Shown: in pieces, positions 11,703-22,900 of the stretch | How positions within the stretch are numbered: position 1 is the first letter of the stretch | Layout: every line of letters starts with the position of its first letter | The notes under the pieces: model-generated | The model's database searches: none | What the model saw: the letters and a program-made list of their open reading frames with translations, nothing else | What the model was told of the DNA's origin: nothing | Assembly (NCBI GenBank): GCA_922989275.2 | Contig: OV277861.1 | Location: 19,492,540-19,556,539 of the forward strand | Direction of reading: 5' to 3' | From: Gari tellinella | Taxonomy: Eukaryota > Mollusca > Bivalvia > Cardiida > Psammobiidae | Length of the DNA: 64,000 bases | Made by a program: the position numbers and the translations under genes

Positions 11703-11951
11703 TTAACCCATTACCCTATAGCATGTTTCTAACTTTGTAGACAGGTGATCACTTAAAGCAGGTTGAAAGTAAAGCAGAATGTGCCTTAAGGCACATTCTG
11801 ATTTTCTTTCAGCCTGCTTTAAGCCACCATCTTCTAGGATATAGAAAATATTTTTAATGGTACATCATGACTGTATAAATTAGAACTTTTTTCTTCAGCG
11901 GAGAAATAATTTAGATATGCTAAAAGTCGCTTCTATGGGGTAAAGGGTTAA
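11703..11951. mobile_element. TTAA-1 element, complete
   Basis: Both TTAA ends; hairpin apex TGTGCCTTAAGGCACA. Confidence 0.92.
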
Positions 11952-12249
11952 AGCAGTGCTTTAACGAACCGAACCTTGAAACTTCAACTTGATATTTCCA
12001 GTTTCCAGAAGTCTAGTCCAATTTTATCTTTTTCAGTTTTTTTACAATATATTGCAAAATGACAATTGGTGCAGATCCTGGTCATAGTGGAAACAGATAA
12101 CCAAATCAAACAGCACAATATAATCTCTAACAATATGAAGATAAAAACTTTATGAAAAATTAATGCCCAATTCTCTTAGAGACTGACTATCCACAGTCAA
12201 TCTTGTATTAGATAACCATTTATACTAGAAGACGCTTAGATATCACAAT

Positions 12250-12320
12250 ATTAAAGTGACAACTAAATACAGGATAAAAGTAATGCAGAAAGCTCCTATA
12301 GGGAACATTACTTTTATCAA
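12250..12320. repeat. TA-6 hairpin remnant
   Basis: Arm CAGGATAAAAGTAATGCAGA, with a partial partner after the apex. Confidence 0.65.
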
Positions 12321-12404
12321 ACAATAAGCAACCATTTTGTATATAAGACTACCAATATGTATTCTATGTGATCACATAAAGCAAGACTGACTGTAGCTTC
12401 TTTA

Positions 12405-12618
12405 AAACCTTCACTCCATAGCCTATTTCTAGTTTTGAAGACAGATGACTACTTAAGGCACATTCTGCTTTACTTCCAGCCTGCTATAAGCTACCATCTG
12501 CTAGAATTTATAAATTATTTCTTATGATACATATTCACGACTGTATATTTGAACTATTTTCTTGATGGAGGATTAAATTGACTGTGCTAAAAGGTACTTC
12601 TATGGAGTAAAGGGTAAA
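12405..12618. mobile_element. TTAA-1 element missing one hairpin arm (TTAA-to-TTAA deletion)
   Basis: Reads GACTACTTAAGGCACATTCT, joining the arm-base TTAA directly to the apex TTAA. The left arm is gone and nothing else is disturbed. Confidence 0.85.
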
Positions 12619-12877
12619 AAGATTTCTCTTTGTTCGATAGTATATACCCAAAGTTGAATCTAAAAGTAAACAATATGCATGTAGAAGCAATGGCAACATA
12701 ACATATAACTCAATCCAACTTAGACTGTTATGATGTAATATAAGCTACAACATATAATATAGGATATAGTTTTACCCTTCTCTTGCAAAAGAGTATATAG
12801 CAACTTTTTGCAAATACTTAGGATCCAGATGAAATCCCAAGTTACTCAACATCTGATCAAGCTCCAAGGTTATAAAG

Positions 12878-13005
12878 CTTCTGAGCTGAGTCAGAAGTTG
12901 TTATCAAGCATTTGATTGGTCAGATTTGAGCCTTGGCTCGAATCTGACCAATCAAATCCTTGAGAACAAACTCTGACTCAATTTAAACGTATAATAACCT
13001 TGGAT
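12878..13005. repeat. Foldback element
   Basis: Arms with GCATTTGATTGGTCAGATTT and the complement GAATCTGACCAATCAAAT. Relative at 4684-4825. Confidence 0.8.
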
Positions 13006-13399
13006 CCTAGACTCAAACAGTTTAACACTAAGATTGCACTTAAACAGCAGTAAGAAGGGAAAGGTGTATTCAGATATATTGAAGACAGTCCTTTTCAAAA
13101 AGACAACATTTCTAAAATGAACTATACATGTATATTCCCTGATGAAGGTCATTGATTGACAGAAACGTTGGATAATAAAATTACAGTCAATACAACAAGT
13201 CTGAGATCGTGTGTTGTCTTTTGATTGCCTTTTTCTTATATATTTTTTAAAGTAACCTTGTTTAGCACGAGAAATTTAAATGTCAGAGAAAATGTGTAAA
13301 CAACATGTAAACACTATTTCATAAAGATTTTTAAAATTTCATCAGCTGTTTGTGACAAATGAGATTTTGATAAGTATTTTGTAGGAAGAGGTACTTAAA

Positions 13400-13624
13400 T
13401 TAACCCATTACTCCATAGTTACAGCCTTTCATTTAGTTAATTCCTTCGCAGAAGGAAATAGTTCCATTTTATACAGTCATGCATGTGCTTCTATATCCTA
13501 GCAGATGCTATCAAAAAACAGACTGAAAGTAAAGCAGCATGTGCCTAAAGGCAAATCCTGCTTTACTTTCAACCTGCTTTTAGTGGTCATCTGTCTTCAA
13601 AACTAGAAACAGTAAAGGGTCAAA
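13400..13624. mobile_element. TTAA-1 element
   Basis: TTAACCCATTACTCCATA to AGTAAAGGGTCAA. H2 hairpin slightly mispaired at the apex. Confidence 0.85.
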
Positions 13625-13916
13625 GATACTTTTGTGACACAAAACTTAAACCTTTGTAAACAAAGTCTCAAAACAATATACATGTATACATCTTTACATT
13701 CCTGTACTATTTATACTTTTTGTCAGGCATTTCAATACATATTTTAGCAAACACTGCAGACCATAAAATGGTGGTACCATTCTAGAAGTATCCCAATTGT
13801 TCATCTGGTTCTACATTGTTTGCATTGCCCTGTCAGGGCCTATTTTTTCTGGTGATATGACTGCTTTAATTATAATCATAACAAATTTCAATGCTCATTT
13901 TTTTATGTAGAACTGC

Positions 13917-14087
13917 TCCAGTTGGACTTTGATATCTAGAACTCGGTTTAGTCAAATCATACCCCCTAAGCCGCGTTTTAACTTTGAAACACAGGTATGT
14001 TCACCTAAACCAAGCTTGAAATAAGGTAAATTCATGTTTCAAATTTCGGATAATTCGAGTTATGCGAGATATCGATGTTCGACGGTA
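13917..14087. mobile_element. TA-4 element, diverged
   Basis: Ends GTTGGACTTTGATATC and GATATCGATGTTCGACGGTA. The centre AAGCCGCGTTTTAACTTTGA retains half of the hairpin. Confidence 0.65.
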
Positions 14088-14249
14088 TTTGCTTACTACT
14101 GAACGACAGTCACGCAGAAAGCTTCTAAAGCAGAGTTCTGCATTACTTTGTGCAGCATGTAGCTGCATTAAGTAAGAAAGTACAGTAAACCATCTCTATT
14201 ACGACAACTAAATTGTATTACTTATAAGGTGTTTACTACAGGTGACTGC

Positions 14250-14501
14250 TTAACCCTTTCCCCAATAGAAGCGCCTTTTAGCGGATATAATTTATTCATC
14301 CGCTGAAGAAAGTAGTTCCAATTTAATCAGTACTGAATAAGTATTATGGGGAATTTTTTCTATATTATAGCACACGATAGCTTAAAGCAGGCTGAAAGTA
14401 AAGCAGAATGAGCCCTAAGGCACATTCTGCTTTACTTTCAACCTGCTTTAAGTAGTCACCTATCTTAAGTACTAGAAATAGGATATCAGGTAAAGGGTTA
14501 A
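14250..14501. mobile_element. TTAA-1 inserted in TA-1
   Basis: Flanked by GGTGACTGC|TTAA and TTAA|GGCAAGGTGG, so TTAA is the target duplication. Confidence 0.9.
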
Positions 14502-14566
14502 GGCAAGGTGGCAGTAAAATAGGAAGTTCCAATAGGAAATGTCACCTTGCTTTATGCTGTCACCTA

Positions 14567-14922
14567 TACAGTGAAACCCCTCTAAACCGGACATGTGTGG
14601 GGACCAGAAAAACATCCGGTTTAGAGGGGTTTCCGGTTTAGAGGGGTTTTAACCTATAGCTTGTTTCTAGTATGGGATGTAGCTGACCACTTAAAGCAGG
14701 TTGAAAGTAAAGAAGAATGCGCCTTAAGGTGCATTCTGCTTTACTTTCAACCTGCTTTAGCTATAATCTGCTAGAATATAGAAAATATTTATGATGATAT
14801 ATGTTCATGAATGTATTTTCTTCAGTGTAGGAATAAATCAAAGGCTTAAAAATGGGTGGAAAACGGGACCAAAGTATTTGTCCGGTTTAGAGAGAATTCC
14901 GGTTCAGAGGGGGTTCACTGTA
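14567..14922. mobile_element. TA-3 composite element with an internal TTAA-1 core
   Basis: TACAGTGAAACCCCTCTAAA to GAGGGGGTTCACTGTA. The inner part (about 14649-14853) is TTAA-1-like with the H2 hairpin. The same arrangement, inverted, occurs at 54858-55232. Confidence 0.88.
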
Positions 14923-15114
14923 TTTCATATAATCCATTAGCCTTCGTTTTAGTTGACGTAATAGAGAGGTTTTACTGTAAGTAAATATTTCATTATCCTG
15001 ACATGTGCATAGTTCAGTACATGTTTTTATCTACATATTGTTTTAATACAAACAAAATTTACCCCTGGCCTAGAGGGCCTATAAGTAACATAACTGTATA
15101 ACTCAGTTATAATG

Positions 15115-15322
15115 TACAGTAGAACCTCTCTATTACGACCACTAAAACGAAGGCTAATTGTCTGTATAAAAGACAGGTGACAGCTTAAAGCAATGTGAAA
15201 GTGAAACAGAAAGCTCCTGTAGGAGCTTTCTGTTTCACTTTCACATTGCTTTAAGCAGTCACCTGTCTTTAACGGCTGATATTTGACACATTTTAAGGTC
15301 GTAATAGAGAGGTTCTACTGTA
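15115..15322. mobile_element. TA-1 element, clean copy
   Basis: TACAGTAGAACCTCTCTATT to its complement. Arms GAAACAGAAAGCTCCTGTAG. Nearly identical to 50875-51083. Confidence 0.93.
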
Positions 15323-15540
15323 TATACCAATTCATATTTAACACAACATGGTACAGTGGTGAAAACATTATTTTTTTCCAGTTCAAACAAAACGTAAACA
15401 CAATGCAGTACAACTGTAACACTTGCAATATGTCTATTAGACTCCTGTTTGAACACAGAATTAAATAGCCGCTTCTCTTAACTGAAACTGTAAACAGTTA
15501 AAAATATCCTTTGCGTTAATTAATATGGTCAACATTGAAT

Positions 15541-16021
15541 AAACCCATTACCCCATAGCCAGTTTCTAGTTTTGAAGACAAATGACCACTTAATTTATAA
15601 TGCAGGTTGAAAGTAAAGCAGAATATGCCTTAACCCTTTCCCCCATAGAAGCGACTTTTAGCGTATTTAATTTATTCCTCCGCTGAAGAAAATAGTTCCA
15701 GTTTATACCCTCATGAACAATTACCATAACAAATATTTTTATATAACCTAGAAGATGGTAGTTTAAAGCAGGCTGAAAGTAAAGCAGAATGTGCCTTAAG
15801 GCACATTCTGCTTTCCTTTTAACCTGCTTTAAGTGAGTACCTGTATTTAATGTTATAAACGGGTTATTGGGTAAAGGGTTAAAGCACATTCAGCCTGCTT
15901 TAAGCTGCAATTGCTAAGATATAGAAAATATTTCTTATAGTACATGTTCATGACTGTATAAATTGGAACTATGTTTTTCTGTGGAGGAATACATTAAAGG
16001 CTTATTATGGGGAATGGGTTA
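15541..16021. mobile_element. TTAA-1 element with a TTAA-1 in its hairpin apex
   Basis: The outer copy is split at apex GCC|TTAA and resumes TTAA|AGCACATT. The inner copy is 15630-15882. Confidence 0.88.
15630..15882. mobile_element. Inner TTAA-1 element
   Basis: Complete with own H2 hairpin, apex TGTGCCTTAAGGCACA. Confidence 0.9.
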
Positions 16022-16054
16022 GGCATGACTGCATAATTTAATACATGTGGTTGA

Positions 16055-16190
16055 TCTTTGCAGGATAAAAGTAATGCAGAAAGATCCTAGCTTTAAGCTT
16101 CACTTAAGGCACATTCTGCTTTACTTTTAACCTGCTGTAAGTGGTTACCTATCTTCAATACTAGAAACAGGCTATGGGGTAATGGGTTAA
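16055..16190. mobile_element. Chimera: TA-6 left arm joined to TTAA-1 right half
   Basis: GCAGGATAAAAGTAATGCAG (TA-6 arm) is followed by AAGGCACATTCTGCTTTACT and the normal TTAA-1 end GGGGTAATGGGTTAA. Confidence 0.75.
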
Positions 16191-16351
16191 GAATAAGCTG
16201 AAATACTATCAATTAGGGAGTTGTTTTTAAGAGCAAGACTTATCAAGATCCAACTGAATAGGAATTTCTTGGAGGACAAGGAAAGCTCTTATTCATAGAA
16301 GAAACATACCTATCTCATAAAGTGAAATGTAAACTTAAACTCATTGCATGC

Positions 16352-16565
16352 TTAACTCATTCACCCCTGAAACTTTTAATGAACTATTCTATTTTCAAAC
16401 TAAGTCTAGTTCGTTTTGTCTATTTAGGGTTGATTTTAACAATAAATTGCAGAATGACAAACCGTGTAGACCCTGATCAGAGGGCTCCATGAGACAAGAG
16501 TAATCATCACAGTTAGGTACACTGTTTGTAACGATGAATTTACTCTAGCTAGGGTTGAACATGTT
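16352..16565. mobile_element. TTAA-2 element, degraded
   Basis: Recognised by CTATTTAGGGTTGATTTTAA and GACCCTGATCAGAGGGCTCC; the right end is decayed. A separate H1 hairpin follows at 16643-16718. Confidence 0.65.
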
Positions 16566-16788
16566 AATAACTTTCCTGCATTATGTTGTCAGCTTTGATG
16601 GAAATATTTTTGTTTTCAACCTCAGATTTTCTGAAATTGGATCCGAGTGTCAAACAGTCTGGATCCAGATCAGGCCCCACATTTGTGGGGCCTGATCTGG
16701 ATCTAAACTGTTTACAAAAGTCATCAACATTAAAAATTCACTGCCAGCGTGCATAGAGATATTATATGTCGACTAGACGGAGGTGTCC

Positions 16789-16953
16789 TCAGGAACTTGA
16801 AGCTCCATTAGTGAAGGTCTGTGTGAGTTTTTTGCCTATAGTCTCAACATGGAAGCCTATTTTCACGAGGGCCTGATGGTCTAGGATGAGGCGGCCATCA
16901 AACAAAAACGCAGGCTTCAACATGTCGTCATGGATCTTCTTGTAATCGTAGTG
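16789..16953 (-). CDS. UGDH: UGDH terminal coding exon (residues 422-475)
   Basis: [21 protein letters not shown] to TFTNGASSS, stop TGA at 16789-16791. Acceptor ATTTTTTCAG. The C-terminus lacks the extended tail of vertebrate UGDH. Confidence 0.95.
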   Translation of the reverse strand, partial: HYDYKKIHDDMLKPAFLFDGRLILDHQALVKIGFHVETIGKKLTQTFTNGASSS

Positions 16954-19900
16954 CTGAAAAAATATTGTGAAATATAGAGTCTAAGCAGGTAATGACCATG
17001 TGACCTTTTGACACATTTACCTTCTCCTTATATACAGTGGAGAAGATGTTATGCTTTCCAAATAAATGTGTTTATACCTAAAACTATAATTTCCCTTGTA
17101 AACAATTTTGATGTCAGATCAGACACCAGGTCACCTGGCATCTGATCAGGCTCAAAACTGTTTGCCACTCAGATTAAAATAAACAGAAATTTCAAAAGAC
17201 AACAGTGATATCGATGATTACGTTTATTTCCAACTAACATTACATTTGATTTGTTGTAAAAAGGCATGACACAAGGAAGTAATCTTAACAAGCTTTGCTT
17301 TCGATCCAATCCTATTCCATTGTTGTAAAATTATTATCTCATCATGTACAATAGGTAGCAAATTTAAGTACTTTAGGCACATTCTGCTTTACTTTCAACC
17401 TCTTTAAGTGCTCATCGTCTTCAAAATTAGATACAGGCTATGAAGTATTCGGTTAAACATTCCACCTAAAAATACCTTTTTGTGCCTTTACCTATTCAGT
17501 TTAATTATGTCAATGGGTGCATTGATTATCAGGCCTGACATGTAAATCTAGGTTTTCTTGTCACCACTCAAATTTCCACCCACTAAATGAGCATTCAGTT
17601 AAACTTGTGTTAACCCATCACCCCATAAATATGCCTTTTTACGCTTTTGATATATTCCTCCACTGTAGAAAATGCATGCACTTGTGTTTAAAACAGTCAT
17701 GATCAAGCACCATTATTAATATTTTCTATATCCTAGCAGATGGTAGCTTACAGCAGGCTGGAAGTAAAGCAGAATGTGCCTTAAGGTGCATTCTGCTTTA
17801 CTTTCAACCTGCTTTAAGTGGTCACCTGTCTTTAGAAAAGGGCTATAGGGTAATGGGATAAGCTGCCGCTCAAAATGTGGTGAATTACAGTCGAACTTTG
17901 ATATCTCGAACTGGCTTAACTCGAATTATCCAATAGTTAGACACATGAACTGCATTATTTCATGCTCGGTTAGGGTCGAACCTACCCATATTTCAAAGTT
18001 AAAACGTGGCTAAGCCACGTTTAAACTTTGAAATACGGGCATGTTCGATTTAACCAAGTTCGAGATACAGTCAGGACTCGATACAACGAGTTGTAACGAG
18101 TTTGTCGTTATATTGAATCTCATATATATAGATTTGTGCAGGTTCGTTCCCACGGATTTCGTGTCGGTAAGTGAGTATTCCGTTGTAAAGAATGTCGTTG
18201 TATCGAGTCCTGACTGTATCAAAGTTTGACTTATCAGCCTTTAACACAGGTGACAATGCAGAACAAAGGTAAAGAAGGAAGCTCCAATGGAGCTTTCTGT
18301 GTAACTTTCTTTTTACTTTAAGAAGTTATGTCTTTATTAAAGAGCCCTATGCTTTTTCACAGATCACCAGCTTAACACAAGTTAGACTGTAAATGACATT
18401 TTTGCCATGGAGTTATTTATACCATACATAATCTCTTGTTTCATAATCAATGTAATATATACAGTCAAAGTTCCACAACTCAAAGTTGCTTAATGAAACT
18501 TACCTGTAATTTAAAGTAAAAACTTATGTCTTAGATACATGTACTTTATTACTTTGAAATATGCATATGTCCAACAGAGGCAACCTTGGATTCATCAGAT
18601 TTCAACTAAAGAAATACATGTTATGTCAGTTTAAGTGAATGTCAGTTGTCGCGGTTTGATTGTAAACAAATTTTTAAATAAGCATGTAGAACAGCTGTTA
18701 CCGTGCAATAAAATTTTAACTTACAATGAATTCATCCCACTCTGTACAGACTACAACAGCATGCGAGTCTTTGGCTGCCTTGTATGGATCATCACATACA
18801 GTCACTAGCTCACGAACTGAAACAAAAAAACAAGAAATATAGCATATGCTACCTCTCAAGACCCTTAACACCCCTGAAATTTTAAAATGGAAAACACCAA
18901 TTTAAACATTGACAAGTGACAGATTCTTTTTCTCACATAACCAACGATTTTACGTTATTTTTTTAAGCAATAGGCATTTTTTTGGAATCTCGTTGACATA
19001 TTTTATAAAAAGTGACATTATAGTGACGTCAACAAATTGATCTCACACATGTTGGAGACAAGGATATTCGTGATCGTTGTTCGCTATAGAAAACAGGGGT
19101 AGTTATGTTAGAAATAGAGGGTCTTACATGAGTGCTCATTATTTATCATTTTTAATAAACGAGTTGACTAAAATATTATGACGCGAGCCTTGGCGAGCGT
19201 CATATTAATTTTAGTCAACTCGTTTATTAAAAATGATAAGTAAGTAAGATTAATTTTACCTCTTTCTGCATTGTCTGTAATAGCAGGGTGAGACAACTCA
19301 CTGAAAGAAACAAAAAAAACAACATTATCATCAAATGATACAATTACATGTATAGTACACTGACCTTATCAGACCAAATCAAACCTTAACCCATGCACTA
19401 CCCCATAAATACAGTAAAACCTCTCTATTCCTCTCTATACGACCACTAACTTGTGTTAATTATTAGCTGTTTACGACAGGTGACTACTTAAAGCAAGATG
19501 GCAGTGAAACAGAAAGATCCTTTAGGAGCTTTCTGTATCACTGTCACCTTGCTTTAAGCTGTCACCTGTCTTTAAAACAATCAATTAGTCCTCGTTTTAG
19601 TGGTCGTAATAGAGAGGTTTTACTGTACACCTTTTTGTCTCTAATTTATTCCTTCACTGAACAAAAAAGTTCCAATTAGGCAGTCATATATAAGTATCAT
19701 TAAAAATATTTTTTTTATTCTGGAAGATGGTAGCTTAAAGCATGCTGAAAGTATAGGTTTTTAACCTTGGACCCAGGAAACTTTAAGAGAATCTAAACAA
19801 AAATTTGCCCTACAGAGTCTAAGCAAGTTGTTTCTTCCAACAGGACAGCTTAGAAAGGTTTTCACCTATTTGTCTACAATTATATGAGCCGTTCCATGAC

Positions 19901-22900
19901 AAAACCTGTATTAGCGACGTTGCATACACAATGACGTAACAATCGATCAAAGTTTGACGTCATGCTTTCAACTTTTTCCCACCGTCAACCAGGAAGTATT
20001 TGTGTTTACAATATCATTTGGATCTATAACGTGGGGTTGTAAAATGAAAAAAAGATACATGTAGTGATCTTGAGGTAAGAAATCTAGATATAAAATCTAT
20101 TGATATATTCACTTGATAAAGGTTTTATGTACTAAATATGAGTGTTTTAAAGCGAAGTTTAGCCAGCCATGTGTTGTGTTTGTGCATGCCTCCATATTTG
20201 TTTATACTCTGACCGCTGGTCGAGAGTGTGTTTTCCTAATCGCCATGTACTTTTTAAGCGTTTAAAATAAATTTATTTTTAGATAATCTTTAAATTCATA
20301 AACGTTTGACGATTGTATAGACCTAGAGAAATGTTGATTACATAGTCCCCTGTGAAATGGTGGTTTCTGACATGTTTTAGGCAGCTTTTTTATGCGCTTG
20401 ATTTCCACTTATTGTTTTCAATTTAATGCAAGGTTTCATAAATTACCGACTTTACAAGGTTAAGGAATCTTATTTGAAGGTCACCAACTTTGCTAGACCA
20501 GTTAGTATATATAGTTCTAGATTTAAATGTGTCAGACATAGGTATTCTGCCATTGTTGTCTAGGCTCTCTATATCTAAGAAGAGTTGTCCCAGAGAACTT
20601 GGACTTGCTCCAAGAGAAGTCTGACTTGCTTCAAGAACATTTTGCAGATGCAGAAGAATGATGACGAAGAGTTTAGTGTCTCTCCTGATATGACTTGTAT
20701 TACAGACTAACGCCTTTAAGTAGTGGGTGACGTTATGCAGCAGAATTAGGATTGTCTGCAGGTTTTGTTTATGGAGCTTCACATGTTGAAGTTTCGGGGC
20801 TAAATCGACTAGTACGTCGTCATCGTTGAATGTGGCATATTTGTCGCAAGTCAAAAAAAGTGTGTACACGTCCACTGGGTGGGACCGGAACATTCTGCCC
20901 GGGAATTTTGTTATGCCTCGATGGTCTCGGTGCGTTCTGAGCGCGTTCTCGCATTCCGTATAATCACTGGGGGCCAACGGAGTATCACGAGGATTGTTTC
21001 GCACAGAAGTCCTGTATATGTTCCGCACCGATAAAGTGCATATTTCGTGAACCCAAAACGAAAGTAAAACACGAATTGATAAACAATGCTATACACATGA
21101 TAATAACATTACCTTTTTAGATTGATTGTATCAATGGAATATTATTTGGGTTATAAAGAATCTGTAGTAATGCAATAAATGGATTTTAAATCGAGTTTAA
21201 CAAATTAACCGTGTATAGGTGCCGCACAGAGTATGTATATGTTACTAAACGAAGTCCATTTTATATGTATATGTTACCAACTGAAGTCATCATTGAATTT
21301 ATAGGATACAAACCGCCACGTATCATGTTGCCTACTGTTTATCTCGAAAATAAATGATCTCCACCAAATCTGTTGATAGTGACAGTCCAGTGAGAAAATG
21401 TTTAAGGTTAACACACAAAAAAACTAGTCCATTTCATGTAAGTTTCTGAAGCAGTTAAAAGTACAGGACTAGGAAATTGGAGGATATTTGCCTCGTTTTC
21501 AGACAAAAAGTATACATCTAGTGACAAATACATTGACATCATTCTAAAATAACTTATTAATACCCTTAGCATATGCTATGTTTCCTTGAAATCGACTCAT
21601 AAATAAATATAAAAAAAAACATTTGATTAAAATTCCGAATCGAGGCTTTTTGGTGATAATTTAGCTGTCAGTTGTACCAAAATTAACGTCACAAACCACT
21701 TGGTATGGTCATGGCCTCATCGCTAAAAGTGCGCCCAAACTTGCTCTACGTCGGGCGTACGGCGGTCGCAGAAAGGTTAAATCGGGCAGCGGGCATTATA
21801 TAAAGTTGTGAAGACTTGTAGCCTAATCCCCTGCATGTATATATTATGCAATAAATATGTTTAAACTAAACGTGAAATAGGAAGATTCTTGCGCTGGCCG
21901 AAGAAATCCTACGGCGGCAGTGTTGCGGCCGCACGGCAAATCCCAAAGTTTTACAGGCCGTAGAGGTCGCCGCAGTATTATAACGTGGAGTTATACAAAA
22001 AATACATTTCTACGGTGGCCGTACGGCAGCCGGGACTCAATGGTTAATTTTAATATTGGGCATTTGCACTTTTGTTCATATGTGTCTATTGATATAAAAG
22101 TGGGTTTGGATGTTCTTATGAGACATAATGCTGTCCATATATGGCCTTTGAGTTCTCGGTGTAGTTGGACTGATATGAGTTATGTACACATGTAGCAAGC
22201 CAATGTGTGTACACGTAGCAGAAGTAGTATCAACGGCCGCCGTACGGCCATCTGGCGGTCGCCGTGGGTTTTATTACAAATCGCGGCCGCCGCAGAGGCT
22301 CCATACGGCTGCCGAACGGAGACCGCACTGCCGCAAGTTTTTAACCCCTTAAGGCGCATTCTGCTTTACGTTCAACCTGTTTTAAGTAGTCACCTATTAT
22401 CAAAACTAGAAACAGGTTATTGGGTAAAGGGTTAACGATCTTGCATACACTGGCAACACTTAATGCAAATTATACTCGCCGTGGCTTTAAACAGGGGTGC
22501 CATTATGAGCGGTGATAGTTTTAAATATACATGTTGATCTAGCATCTATATCAGACTAAAACCCATCACTATACATGTTGCAAAAACATCTCTTTAGTAA
22601 AGCGTCGATTCATTTTTTTTTCAGTATTATACAGGTAACGTAATCCTTTTATATGACAGATGAAAGGATTACGTTAATTTTATTCAAGTACATTGATCTG
22701 ATTTATAAGACCTGTACTAATATAAACGGCTTTTGATAGTTGGCTTCGTGTTTGAAGATTATTGATTTATATTTTTGCTACGCATCAAATGATCATTTAA
22801 AGATGACGACTTACGTGCAAATTTTATACGTGTCTTGAAAACTGAACTGTTTATCAATTAGTTCAGACCCCATGCATAGCCACATTGCATGCTTTAAAAA

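Larger units (their letters stand above)
14181..14979. mobile_element. TA-1 element holding two nested insertions
   Basis: The TA-1 ends are TACAGTAAACCATCTCTA and GAGAGGTTTTACTGTA. TTAA-1 (14250-14501) lies at the TTAA of its arm base and TA-3 (14567-14922) at a TA on its right side; TA-1 sequence resumes in register after each. Confidence 0.88.

Noticed and set aside
18010..18256. Three overlapping 61-70-codon frames
   Set aside because: They arise from the inverted repeats of TA-4 and TA-7.
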